Of a stretch of DNA of 64,000 bases, positions 9,653 through 18,479 are shown piece by piece (position 1 is the first letter of the stretch; the number at the start of each line of letters is the position of its first letter). Source of the stretch: Lewinellaceae bacterium (lineage in GTDB: Bacteria > Bacteroidota > Bacteroidia > Chitinophagales > Saprospiraceae); assembly GCA_020636275.1 (NCBI GenBank), contig JACJYD010000003.1:286540-350539 (forward strand). Reading direction: 5' to 3'. A program made the position numbers and the translations under genes. The notes beneath the pieces are model-generated. The model was not told where the DNA came from and did no database searches. It worked only from the letters and a program-made list of their open reading frames with translations.

Positions 9653-10124
9653 GGCAAGGTTTTTGAATATAATAAAGCGATACCTGCAACGGGACCGCAC
9701 AGCCTTGCGGATGCAGGTGTAACTATGGGGTAATAGCATATACTATGCAAGTCAGTGTCTCTCCGGCACATAAGATTGGCATGGCATTTGCTTTAAGAAG
9801 ACCAACGGTAAATCGCCGAATGGAGGAGGCATACTATGAGAAAACACTAGTATCCCTTTTTTCGCCCGATTTCCCCAATTTCTATTTCCGGTTTTTTAAA
9901 AACAAGATGGTATAACCCTTCGCATGGGTTTTTTCTGCTGACTTACAGCTATTTGCGTTTGGCTATTTGTAGCCGGTCCCAATGCTGTATAGCCAGGGGG
10001 TTACGGTTTTATTGCCTTTTGGAATGGTTCAGTCTTTCTGAAACCGGAGGAGCTGTTGGCTCCGGGCCGGCCGGAAAGCGTATGTGTATATCTCATGGAT
10101 GATAAATTATTAAACTACTTGACG
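9653..10124 (+). other. Long leader/intergenic region before the third giant gene
   Basis: No recognised gene. An ATG-initiated 56-codon ORF (9745-9915, starting MQVSVSPAHK, ending FKNKMV) is open but unlike any family known to me, and it overlaps a sigma-54-like site. The reading frame of the next gene is open from about 10056 with weaker TTG and ATG (10095) starts. The region is AT-rich at its 5' end and otherwise featureless. Confidence 0.4.
9776..9792 (+). promoter_or_regulatory. Sigma-54-like -24/-12 site
   Basis: TTGGCATGGCATTTGCT fits the sigma-54 consensus TTGGCACG-N4-TTGCT with one mismatch, and has the required GG-N10-GC spacing. It faces the gene at 10125 and would give a leader of roughly 320 nt. 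No enhancer-binding regulator or rpoN is in the window, so this rests on the match alone. Confidence 0.4.
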
Positions 10125-13100
10125 ATGGAAAAAATGAATGGGAATTTGAAAAACCGGCGCCAATGGCGTCAAAAAGTTGCCCAATTGGGCATGTTGTTGC
10201 TCGTAATCCTTTTTTGGCAGAGCAAGCTGGAAGCCCAGTGCACACTGGTGTGCAACAGTCCGTTTCCCTCCTCTCCCCTTGAAGCGGGGGTGGATGAAAA
10301 TTGCGAAGCCGTCCTTACCGCAGACCATATTCTCGAAGATCCAGGAGCCTGCCCGGGGATAAAGATCCTGGAAGTTCGTACCCTCGCTGGAAACTTGGTC
10401 GTTTCCGGCCCTGAACCGGTGACGATTCCCAGCAACTATTTAGGCAATACGCTCTCGGTTACGGTGATCGACGCCAACACCTGGAATGAATGCACGGGGT
10501 ATATTCACTTGGGAGATAATACGGAACCAACGTTTATTACCTGCCCCAATATCGAAGTGAGTTGTAATGCCAGTACGGATCCCGACGACGTGGGCTATCC
10601 GTTCGTAACCGATAATTGCGATTCGGATGTCGCCCTCACCTTTTCGGAAACACAGACCAGTCCGAATTGCAACACCCCTTCGCCCTATATCAGCGTGATC
10701 ACCCGGACCTGGATAGCAACCGACAATTTCGGGAACCAGAGCTCCTGTACCCAAACGATCTCCCTGCTGAAGGCGACGATGGAGGATCTGGAGTTCCCGG
10801 CTAACGTGACCCAGGAATGCGATAACCCGAACACGAGCCCGGATGTAACCGGCAGGCCGACGATCAACGGAGTGCCGATCGTGAACGGGAATATTTGCAT
10901 GTTTTCGGCATCCTTTACCGATATAGTGGTTTATACCTGTTTGCCTGCAACGCATAGTTACACGATCATTCGAACCTGGACGGTCATCGACGACTGTTCC
11001 ACACCCAATCAGATTGAAACGCATCAGCAGAATATCAATGTTGTAGACGACACCGGACCGACCCTGAGCTGCCAACCCGCCATAACGGTGGGCACGAACG
11101 GAAGCACCTGTACCGCCAACGTCGTGTTGCCCAATGCCACGGTTTCCGACAACTGTTCGCTTCCTTCCGATATCGATGTAACGATCAGCGTTTCGTTTGG
11201 AGGAACGGGGAATACGCACTACAACGTGCCTGTCGGAACGCATGTCGTAACCTATACAGGAATGGATGAATGCGGAAATATTTCGACCTGCATAACCCTG
11301 CTCAATGTGGTGGATGACGATCCTCCCGTTGCTGTTTGCGATGAATATACAGTGGTGAGCCTGACCTCTTCCGGCACTGCGGTGGTTCCCGCCAGTAACC
11401 TGGACGACGGAAGCTACGACAACTGCGGAGGCGTAACCTTTAAGGGGAGCCGGAACGGAGGGGTAACCTTTACCCCGAGCCTGACCTTCGATTGCGCAGA
11501 TGTAGGAATTCCGGCCAATGTAATCGTGCGCGTATATTCCGCCAACAACCCTTCCCTATACAACGATTGCGCCGTAGTCGTGGATGTCATGGACAACCTG
11601 CCTCCGGTGATCATTTGCCCCGGCAATCAAACCATTGATTGCATTGAAACGTACCCGCTTGACCTGTCCATCTACGGAAGTCCGATTGCAGGCGATAACT
11701 GCAGTGTGGAACTCAGCAGCGACTCAACTGTGAACATCAACAATTGCGGAGAAGGTACCATCACTCGAAATTTCCATGCCGTGGATCCGAGCGGTCACTC
11801 CGTCTCCTGTACCCAAACCCTTTCGGTTCAAAACCTGACTCCCTTCAATGGGGTAGGCATTCAATGGCCGGCTGATTATACCGTGACCAACGGCTGCATT
11901 ACGGCCGACCAACTGGATCCGGAGGATCTGCCCACTTCGCCTACAAATTACAGCGTTCCCGTCCTCCCGGACGTAGGATGTTCGTTGCTGGCGACCAACT
12001 ATTCGGATCAGGTATTCCTGATCGCTTATCCGGCCTGTTACAAGATCGTCCGTACCTGGACGATCATGGACTGGTGCACCTTTAACCCGGCCAACCCCGA
12101 CCAGGGGGGCATCTGGACACACACGCAAATCATTAAAGCCGTCGACAATATCGCACCGGTCTTCGGCACCCTTCCGCCCGATACCATTAGGGTAGGGGTA
12201 GACCAAAATTGCCAATACGGCGCCGTGAACCTTCCCACGGTAACTGCAACGGATTGTAGTCCCAACGTGACCATAACGAATAATTCGCCCTATGCCAACA
12301 GCGGAGGCGCCAATGCCAGTGGGATGTATCCGCTCGGGACAACCGTCGTCAAATTTTCGGCAAAGGATGGATGCGGAAATACAGCCCTGCACCTCATTGT
12401 AGTGATCGTGAAGGACCTGATGCCGCCAGGGTTTCTCTGCGAGGACCTGGTCACTGACCTGGGCGCCACACCGGGAGGCCCGTCTGTGAATGTGGTAGGC
12501 GATCTGATGCTGGAAAATACCTGGGACAATTGTACGGCTCCGGAGGATCTCAACGTCTTTATTCGACTAAAGAGCCCGGGCGCACCGTCGGGTCCGCCGG
12601 CTACCACCTCCCTCACCTTTACCTGCGACGACCGGGGACCCAATGAAGTGGAGGTATGGGTGGTCGATGAAGCAGGGAACGCGGATTATTGTACGGTTTA
12701 TGTGATCGTCCAAGACAATTTTAACCTCTGTCCGCCCCTTGTGGCGAGCACTTATACGATTGCAGGCGTGATCGAGACGGAGGCAGGCGACGAGGTCGAC
12801 GATGTGGTGGTACATATCTCCGGTTCACCGGATACGATGACCTACGGCAGTCCCTTTATCTTTTCCGGACAGCCGGGCAACTACGATTATACCCTGGCAC
12901 CTGAAAAAGCAGCCGATCCGGACAATGGGGTGACGACCTATGACCTGGTGTTGATCAGCCGGCATATTCTTGGCGTTCAATTGCTTGATTCCCCCTACAA
13001 GATCATCGCGGCCGATGCGAACCGATCCGGCATCGTGACGACACTCGACATGGTAAATATCCGCAAGGTGATCCTGGGCTTGGAAACGAGTTTCCCGGGC

Positions 13101-13982
13101 AATACCTCCTGGCGGTTTATCGACAAGGACTTTAGTTTCCCGAATCCGGCGAACCCCTTTGCGACCATATTTCCCGAGGTGATCAGCCTGAATAACCTGA
13201 GCACGGATGAATTGTATGCCGACTTCGTAGCCATAAAAGTCGGGGATGTCAATAGTAGTGCGACTCCTAATCAAATGACCGACGGCACGGATAACCGGGA
13301 GTTTACCGGTGTCCTGGCACTAAACATCGAGGATGTCCCGGTGGTAAAAGGGGAGGAATACGAGGTTCCCGTTCACGGGATGAATTTCGAGGATGTTCTT
13401 GGCGCCCAATTCACGCTTCGGCTGGATCCGGCCCGGTTTGAATGGTTGGGCGCGGGTTCCTGCGATCTGCCCGAGCTGGGACCTGCCAATTTCGGCGACC
13501 TGTATGCTCCGGACGGGCAGATTCCGTTCAGCTGGAACACCGCGACGGGGGTTACGCTACAACCCGAAGATTGTCTGTTCACCGTACGACTCAAAGCCTT
13601 GCAAACCGGTAATCTTTTGGAGGGAATTGGGATCGATTCGGAGCGACTTCGGGCCGAAGCCTACCGGGAAGACGGGAGCTTCCTCTCCGTGCACCTGCAA
13701 ACGACGGCGCCCGTTCCGGGAGGGGTCACCCTGTACCAAAACCGCCCCAATCCATTTAGCCGCGCGACCACCATCGGTTTTTCAGTAGACCGGCCGGTAC
13801 AGGGAGCCCTGGTCATTTTCGACCTGTCCGGTAAAGAAGTGTATCGCAAAACAGGTAGCTGGGATACCGGCTATTACGAACTATCGATCGGCCGCGACCA
13901 ACTTCCCGGAAGCGGCATGTACTACTACAAACTGGAGTTGGATGCCTTGACTGAAACGCGCAAGATGATCCTTCTCGACTGA
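10125..13982 (+). CDS. Giant (1285 aa) secreted protein with dockerin, cohesin-like domain and T9SS CTD
   Basis: The start is taken at the ATG followed by EKMNGN, giving a basic N-region and a hydrophobic signal (LGMLLLVILFWQSKLEAQ). Upstream in-frame TTG 10056 and ATG 10095 are alternatives. The body is a series of Cys-rich 'D-NC' beta domains like those of the two upstream genes (for example SYDNCGG, CPGNQTIDC), then a dockerin-like segment (about 932-987, DANRSGIVTTLD), a cohesin-like beta domain (about 1060-1185) and a T9SS sorting domain (about 1197-1285: LYQNRPNPFSRATTIGF, ending KMILLD). It is a diverged third member of the same secreted family. Codon use is more relaxed than in the duplicated pair. 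Surface-anchored cargo of the T9SS is inferred. Confidence 0.9.
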   Translation: MEKMNGNLKNRRQWRQKVAQLGMLLLVILFWQSKLEAQCTLVCNSPFPSSPLEAGVDENCEAVLTADHILEDPGACPGIKILEVRTLAGNLVVSGPEPVTIPSNYLGNTLSVTVIDANTWNECTGYIHLGDNTEPTFITCPNIEVSCNASTDPDDVGYPFVTDNCDSDVALTFSETQTSPNCNTPSPYISVITRTWIATDNFGNQSSCTQTISLLKATMEDLEFPANVTQECDNPNTSPDVTGRPTINGVPIVNGNICMFSASFTDIVVYTCLPATHSYTIIRTWTVIDDCSTPNQIETHQQNINVVDDTGPTLSCQPAITVGTNGSTCTANVVLPNATVSDNCSLPSDIDVTISVSFGGTGNTHYNVPVGTHVVTYTGMDECGNISTCITLLNVVDDDPPVAVCDEYTVVSLTSSGTAVVPASNLDDGSYDNCGGVTFKGSRNGGVTFTPSLTFDCADVGIPANVIVRVYSANNPSLYNDCAVVVDVMDNLPPVIICPGNQTIDCIETYPLDLSIYGSPIAGDNCSVELSSDSTVNINNCGEGTITRNFHAVDPSGHSVSCTQTLSVQNLTPFNGVGIQWPADYTVTNGCITADQLDPEDLPTSPTNYSVPVLPDVGCSLLATNYSDQVFLIAYPACYKIVRTWTIMDWCTFNPANPDQGGIWTHTQIIKAVDNIAPVFGTLPPDTIRVGVDQNCQYGAVNLPTVTATDCSPNVTITNNSPYANSGGANASGMYPLGTTVVKFSAKDGCGNTALHLIVVIVKDLMPPGFLCEDLVTDLGATPGGPSVNVVGDLMLENTWDNCTAPEDLNVFIRLKSPGAPSGPPATTSLTFTCDDRGPNEVEVWVVDEAGNADYCTVYVIVQDNFNLCPPLVASTYTIAGVIETEAGDEVDDVVVHISGSPDTMTYGSPFIFSGQPGNYDYTLAPEKAADPDNGVTTYDLVLISRHILGVQLLDSPYKIIAADANRSGIVTTLDMVNIRKVILGLETSFPGNTSWRFIDKDFSFPNPANPFATIFPEVISLNNLSTDELYADFVAIKVGDVNSSATPNQMTDGTDNREFTGVLALNIEDVPVVKGEEYEVPVHGMNFEDVLGAQFTLRLDPARFEWLGAGSCDLPELGPANFGDLYAPDGQIPFSWNTATGVTLQPEDCLFTVRLKALQTGNLLEGIGIDSERLRAEAYREDGSFLSVHLQTTAPVPGGVTLYQNRPNPFSRATTIGFSVDRPVQGALVIFDLSGKEVYRKTGSWDTGYYELSIGRDQLPGSGMYYYKLELDALTETRKMILLD

Positions 13983-14040
13983 CAACTTTAAACCCTGTAA
14001 AGAATTCCCATTCAAAGTCAAGCTATTCTCAACAATGAAG

Positions 14041-14070
14041 GCCCCCGCAAAATGTGGGGGCATTTTTTTT
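14041..14070 (+). terminator. Terminator of the third giant gene
   Basis: Stem GCCCCCGCA / TGTGGGGGC followed by a run of eight T. Confidence 0.88.
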
Positions 14071-14085
14071 GTCCTTCTTATAAAA

Positions 14086-14228
14086 TTGGCACGCTTTTTG
14101 GCTTATGGTAGGTGTCAGAACATGCAAAGCAACCCTGACATCCGGCCTTCGGCCGACAATCCTTTGACCAAAGATGTTATTCCATAGTGTTCGGCCCGAC
14201 TGCACCCAATGTGGTCGGGCTTTTTTTT
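14086..14228 (+). ncRNA. Candidate small RNA unit
   Basis: Between the terminator at 14041-14070 and moaC there is a second strong terminator (stem GCCCGAC 14194-14200 / GTCGGGC 14214-14220, then eight T) with no ORF before it. A sigma-54-like sequence TTGGCACGCTTTTTGGCT (14086-14103) lies upstream, but its GG-to-GC spacing is one base too long. A transcript of about 110 nt from near 14115 to 14228 is inferred. It contains a CCGGCCTTCGGCCG hairpin. It could instead be read-through debris. Beyond it, 14238-14260 holds another small hairpin (GGAGAGC / GCTCTCC). Confidence 0.3.
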
Positions 14229-14314
14229 AAAATAAAAGGAGAGCGAGAGGCTCTCCATTTGAGGAATAGACTGGGCTTTTTTTTTAAATAAATGGAGAGC
14301 TCCTCCAATAACAA

Positions 14315-14353
14315 TATCAGGAAGGAGGAGTCGCAGACTCCTCCTTCCTGATA
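14315..14353. repeat. GCA-triloop palindrome overlapping the moaC 3' end
   Basis: Perfect 18-bp arms (14315-14332 and 14336-14353, arm TATCAGGAAGGAGGAGTC) around the loop GCA. It contains the last eleven codons and the stop of moaC. It has the same architecture as the palindromes at 22729-22765, 22767-22807 and 28984-29024. Confidence 0.85.
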
Positions 14354-14820
14354 AAATCCCTCTTCCCTCCTGTTTTCTCCATCAATTTCAATTCGCTGAT
14401 GACGATATCGTGGGAGAGGGCTTTGCACATATCGTAGATGGTCAGTGCGGCGATACTGGCGCCGGTGAGGGCCTCCATCTCTACACCTGTTTTGGCGGTA
14501 ATGCTGGCGGTGCATCGAACCACCACTTCATTCCCTTCGTTGACGGCGATCTCTACCTGGCAATTATCCAGGCCGAGGGGGTGGCAGAGGGGGATGAGCT
14601 CGCCGGTCTTTTTGGCGCCCATGATACCGGCCAGGATGGCTGTCTGGAATACGGGGCCTTTTGGACTGTGCCAGTCCTGGCCCTGCAATTGGGTCATGAC
14701 CTCTTTGCCCAGGCGGACAATACATTGGGCGCGTGCAGTGCGCCGGCTCACGGCCTTGGCCCCGACATCCACCATTTGGGGATTGCCTGATTCGTCGAGA
14801 TGGGTGAATTTTTTTTCCAT
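14317..14820 (-). CDS. moaC: Cyclic pyranopterin monophosphate synthase (MoaC)
   Basis: 167 residues. It converts 3',8-cyclo-7,8-dihydro-GTP to cyclic pyranopterin monophosphate in molybdenum cofactor synthesis. The family block is clear: HLDESGNPQMVDVGAK near the start, then KGPVFQTAILAGIMGAKKT, GELIPLCHPL, EVVVRCTASITAKTGVEMEALTG and AALTIYDMCKALS. The start is chosen at the ATG of MEKKFTHLD, 35 bases after moeA; a longer frame overlaps moeA. Oddity: the C-terminus after GGKRDF (IRKEESATPPS) is encoded inside a perfect palindrome and does not resemble the usual family tail. No moaA, moaD, moaE or moaB is in the window. Confidence 0.93.
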   Translation of the reverse strand: MEKKFTHLDESGNPQMVDVGAKAVSRRTARAQCIVRLGKEVMTQLQGQDWHSPKGPVFQTAILAGIMGAKKTGELIPLCHPLGLDNCQVEIAVNEGNEVVVRCTASITAKTGVEMEALTGASIAALTIYDMCKALSHDIVISELKLMEKTGGKRDFIRKEESATPPS

Positions 14821-14855
14821 AATAAAGCGTGTCGAAAAGCGGGCTTTCCTTTTTG

Positions 14856-16061
14856 TTAAAGAGAGAGCGGTCTGTAAAGCCACAACGGGTAGCTGCTTCC
14901 CGCGGCAAATTCTTTTTGATCCTTCGGCAATTCGAGGAACCCATCCGCCTGGGTGAGGTTGGCCAGGTCGCCCGATCCCTTGCCGGACTCGGGCTGTGCC
15001 GACAATCTCCCATCGGGAGTGGACCGAAGTTTCACCTGGAGAAAATAGGTCAGGGAAGGGGAGAAGGTGAAATCTTCTTCCAGCACGGCATATAAGGGCT
15101 GCCGGGCGGGAAGGCCGAGTTGGGCGCGAAGCCAGGGCTGAACGTACCGGATAGCGCCAACAAAGGAAGAGACCGGATTGCCCGGCAGGGCAAATACGGT
15201 TTTTCCAGGGGCCACGCCAAACCAGAAGGGTTTGCCCGGCCGTTGCTGTACTTTGTGAAAGACTTGCTCTACCCCCAGTTCGTTGAGGACAGCGGGAATA
15301 AAATCGAACTTACCGGCCGACACCCCGCCGCTGAGGACCAGGACGTCGTACTCCTTAAGGCATGCGCCCAGCTTTTCCACGATTTCAGTGCGGGTATCGA
15401 TGATGTGCAGCAGGTCGGCCTCCAGCTGCCAGGATCGAAAGAGCCCCTGCAACGCATAAATATTGGAGGTGCGGATCTGGAAGGGCTCCGGCTGTGCGTT
15501 TACCGGCACCAATTCATCGCCGGTTGCGATCACGACGATACGGGGCCTTTTTTTTACGTGAAGGGTGGTCATCCCGACCGTAGCTGCCACTCCGATCTCG
15601 GCCGGGCCGATCCGGACGCCGGAGGGCACGATCTCGTCGCCTTTAAGGCGATCGATGCCCCGGAGGTGTGCATTCTGTCCTTTGCGAATATCGTCGATCG
15701 CAATCCGGGCTTCGCCGCCCTGAATATCGAGGTCTTCATAGCGGATCACCGTATCCGTTCCGTCCGGAAGGATGGCGCCGGTCATCACCTCGATGCATTT
15801 GCCTGGCGTTTCGAGGCGGAGCGGGGGCATGCCGGCCGCCTGAGTCCCCTGGATAGGGTAGAGCCGTTGTCCACGTGCAAAAGAATCAAAATCGATGGCA
15901 ATGCCATCCATGGAGACCCGGGTGAAGGGCGGAAAATCGCGATCGGCCCGGATCGGTGCGGCAAGAACCTGGCCAAGTGCATTGGAAAGAGATACTTCCA
16001 TGTTGCCCCACTGGGCCGGATGGGCCAGGATCAGACGGGTGGCTTCTTCAGCAGTAATCAT
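14856..16061 (-). CDS. moeA: Molybdopterin molybdenumtransferase (MoeA)
   Basis: 401 residues, normal for the family. It inserts molybdate into adenylated molybdopterin. It begins MITAEEATRLIL and shows FPPFTRVSMDGIAI, a MoCF-binding domain in the middle (RPRIVVIATGDELVP, then VLSGGVSAGKFDFIPAVL), FALPGNPVSSFV, and a C-terminal MoeA domain IV (QVKLRSTPDGRL, LANLTQADGFLELP). It lies 28 bases after the CotH-like gene and 35 bases before moaC, all on the minus strand, so an operon is likely. Confidence 0.94.
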   Translation of the reverse strand: MITAEEATRLILAHPAQWGNMEVSLSNALGQVLAAPIRADRDFPPFTRVSMDGIAIDFDSFARGQRLYPIQGTQAAGMPPLRLETPGKCIEVMTGAILPDGTDTVIRYEDLDIQGGEARIAIDDIRKGQNAHLRGIDRLKGDEIVPSGVRIGPAEIGVAATVGMTTLHVKKRPRIVVIATGDELVPVNAQPEPFQIRTSNIYALQGLFRSWQLEADLLHIIDTRTEIVEKLGACLKEYDVLVLSGGVSAGKFDFIPAVLNELGVEQVFHKVQQRPGKPFWFGVAPGKTVFALPGNPVSSFVGAIRYVQPWLRAQLGLPARQPLYAVLEEDFTFSPSLTYFLQVKLRSTPDGRLSAQPESGKGSGDLANLTQADGFLELPKDQKEFAAGSSYPLWLYRPLSL

Positions 16062-16089
16062 ATGTCCGGTTCGATGTTATTTGAGTGCT

Positions 16090-17094
16090 TTAAAATTCCG
16101 GAAAAGTAATCTTATTTCGCTTGATCTCCCTGAATCCGCTGCTCAAATACACCATGCAGTCGTATTTCGATTCATTGCTGAGGTAGGGGCATTGGCGAAT
16201 GAGCCGGTAGAATAATTTTCTTTTGGAAAGGATCAGCTGCCTGGCCTGTTCGGAGGGTGGTCCCTCTCCAAGATAGACGCGTTGGCGGAGGTTCTTCAGC
16301 CGGTAGTCCGGATTTGGAATGGCGTAGGGGGCGTTGACAAATCCCGAGAAGTCAAAATCATAGGGGATGAGGCAAAAGTTCCCAGCCTTCCGGTTGGCGA
16401 ACAGTTGCACATTTCGCCCGTATTTGACATCCCAGTCTGTATTTCCGATCAGGTATTGGAAAAGGGCATGCACCTCGGATTGGTACATGGGAAAGTCGCC
16501 GGCAGTCAGGTTGAAGGTATCGATACTCTCCAGGTCCATCCGGTTGGCAATATCCTTGTCGTCTTCGATCAGGATACCATAGTGAACGGTGCGGGGGGCG
16601 TCGAGATCGTCATCCAGGTAGGTGACCCGGACCAGTTGGGTTCGGAAAGAATAGGGGTTGAGGAGTTGATACATCTGGTACAGCAGGTATTCCCGGAAAA
16701 TAAATTCTTCGCTGCCTGCATTTTCCATGCAGTGGGTCACCAGTTTTAGCTTGTCGATCGGGCGCAGGTTGGCGGCCTCCAGTTCCTTTTTGGAAAAGTC
16801 GAATTTGAGGGGAGGAAAGGTGCAAACGCGGCGGCGGAACTTCCCGCGAACGGAAATATTGATCTTCCATTCCGTCATTTTTCCGGTGGCATCCTGAAAA
16901 ATGAACTTTCCATCGACCTCCTCATCGGTTCTTCGCATAGCCAAAAGCGTGTCCCAATCGCATTTCAAAGCGATCTCCAGAAGGTCGTTCGGACGATAAA
17001 GTCGATCGAAAATAGTACTATCGGAAGGGGTTTGAGCAGACAAGGCAGAAAGTCCCAGCAACAAAAAAGCACTCGACAAAAATCGTTTTCTCAT
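16090..17094 (-). CDS. Exported CotH-kinase-like protein (paralog A)
   Basis: 334 residues with a signal peptide (MRKRFLSSAFLLLGLSALSAQ). The core looks like a diverged CotH fold: SVRGKFRRRVCTFPPLKFDF (compare the 'RGN..FPKK.LK' strand), KLVTHCMEN, FIFREYLLYQMYQLLNPYSF, LVRVTYLDDD, and the C-terminal metal-site-like LIGNTDWDVKYGRNVQLF with LIPYDFDFSG. These agree with the CotH order (arm residues, then NTDW, then PYDFD), so a protein kinase or NTP-using envelope function is possible. The assignment is by motif only. It is divergent from paralog B, which shares the whole architecture. Confidence 0.65.
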   Translation of the reverse strand: MRKRFLSSAFLLLGLSALSAQTPSDSTIFDRLYRPNDLLEIALKCDWDTLLAMRRTDEEVDGKFIFQDATGKMTEWKINISVRGKFRRRVCTFPPLKFDFSKKELEAANLRPIDKLKLVTHCMENAGSEEFIFREYLLYQMYQLLNPYSFRTQLVRVTYLDDDLDAPRTVHYGILIEDDKDIANRMDLESIDTFNLTAGDFPMYQSEVHALFQYLIGNTDWDVKYGRNVQLFANRKAGNFCLIPYDFDFSGFVNAPYAIPNPDYRLKNLRQRVYLGEGPPSEQARQLILSKRKLFYRLIRQCPYLSNESKYDCMVYLSSGFREIKRNKITFPEF

Positions 17095-17357
17095 AGAGAG
17101 GGGGCGTTAATTTCCGGTACAAGGGTTTCGCGACTGTGAAATTATACGATTTTTTTCATTCCCCTGCAAGGGAAGTGGATGTGAATTTCGTGCAACTTCC
17201 CACACGAGAGCCCGTCTTTATTGAAGCCGAATGTGGGGAAAAACTCAAGTTTTTCTCTTTATAGGTAAAAAGCGGCTCCCCGGCCGATTTGTCTGCACAT
17301 TTATCCCTTGGTTCTGGTTGCTGATCGAGTCGCCGGTTTTCATAGTTCCGAATCCCA

Positions 17358-17365
17358 TATCTTTG
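17358..17365 (+). promoter_or_regulatory. -7 box TATCTTTG for the CotH-like paralog B
   Basis: Perfect TAnnTTTG, 29 bases before the ATG at 17394. No clear -33 TTG at the usual distance. The 17095-17393 divergent region shows nothing else clear. Confidence 0.55.
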
Positions 17366-17393
17366 TCTTGTCAACATACCAATAGTGAAAATC

Positions 17394-18452
17394 ATGAGAA
17401 CCCCAATAATCCCCCATTCGCTTAAAAATGCTAAATGGATAGCCGCCGCCTCTTTATTGGCAGTAGTGGCTTTCTTCGGACTTCGCGCCGTGTGGTTTGC
17501 GCCGGAAAAGAACGTATCCCTGTTCCGCTACCTTTCCGAGCATTCTATTGAATCGGTGACACTCGAACTGGACATGGGTGCTGTATTCGAGAAAGACAGC
17601 TCCGATCTTCCCGCCGTGCTTAAATGGAGGGATGAGAATGGTGAAACCGTCAGTCTGCCCCTGGAAATTTCCGTTCGTGGGAACGATCGGCGGGAGGTGT
17701 GCTCCTTTCCCCCACTTAAGCTGGAGCCTATAGCCAGTAAAGAGTTGGGAATAACAGGCAAGGACATTAAGCTCGTTTCCCACTGCGTGGAAGGAACCGG
17801 TGAAATGTTGCTGCTCCGGGAATACCTGGCCTACCAATTGTATGCTGCGCTAACGGAGGCAAGCTTCAAAACCCACCTGGTGCGGATCACTTATGCCGAT
17901 AGCCGGGAGGAAGCCGGCATTGAAGAGGCCTGGGCTTTTTTGCTGGAACCGAAAGACGATCTGCAGGACCGCCTGGATGCCGACGATTGGAAAGAGGGGG
18001 AACCCTTGAAAACCATTTCCGCCTATGACTACAATCGCTTTGCCGTTTTTCAGTTTATGATCGGCAACACCGACTGGAACCTGGAGAAAGAGCATAACCT
18101 GAAAATGATGGTTTCAAAAAAAGAAGGCCTGCCTTTTCCGGTACCTTACGATTTCGACCGGTCGGGACTGGTCAATGCGCCCTATGCGATCCCGCATTCC
18201 ATGCTTCCTATCAATACGGTACAGGATCGCTATTTCCAATGGAGAGGCAAGGACCGCTCCCAACTGACGCCTATCCTGGATGAGTTTCGGGCGAAACACG
18301 ATGAACTGATCGGCCTGTGCCGGGATCTGGATATTCTCCCCGATATGGAACGGCAGAGCGTAGTGGAGTACCTGGAAGAATTTTTTCAGAATATCGATAT
18401 ACTCCTTGGGGACGGCCGCCAAATAGCGCATACCACCCTGCAAAAATCCTGA
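17394..18452 (+). CDS. Membrane-anchored CotH-kinase-like protein (paralog B)
   Basis: 352 residues from the ATG at 17394; an in-frame GTG at 17385 is the alternative. An N-terminal membrane anchor (WIAAASLLAVVAFFGLRAVW) replaces the cleavable signal of paralog A. It shares with A: SVRGNDRREVCSFPPLKLEP, KLVSHCVEG, LLREYLAYQLYAAL, LVRITYADS, FMIGNTDWNLEKEHNLKMM and PVPYDFDRSGLVNAPYAI. The N-Y/NTDW-PYDFD pattern recalls CotH-family kinases of spore coats and lipoproteins. The substrate is unknown. It is divergently transcribed from paralog A and convergent with psuG (27-base gap). Function is inferred at fold level only. Confidence 0.65.
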   Translation: MRTPIIPHSLKNAKWIAAASLLAVVAFFGLRAVWFAPEKNVSLFRYLSEHSIESVTLELDMGAVFEKDSSDLPAVLKWRDENGETVSLPLEISVRGNDRREVCSFPPLKLEPIASKELGITGKDIKLVSHCVEGTGEMLLLREYLAYQLYAALTEASFKTHLVRITYADSREEAGIEEAWAFLLEPKDDLQDRLDADDWKEGEPLKTISAYDYNRFAVFQFMIGNTDWNLEKEHNLKMMVSKKEGLPFPVPYDFDRSGLVNAPYAIPHSMLPINTVQDRYFQWRGKDRSQLTPILDEFRAKHDELIGLCRDLDILPDMERQSVVEYLEEFFQNIDILLGDGRQIAHTTLQKS

Positions 18453-18479
18453 TGCAGTGCAGACATCGCCCGGATTCCT

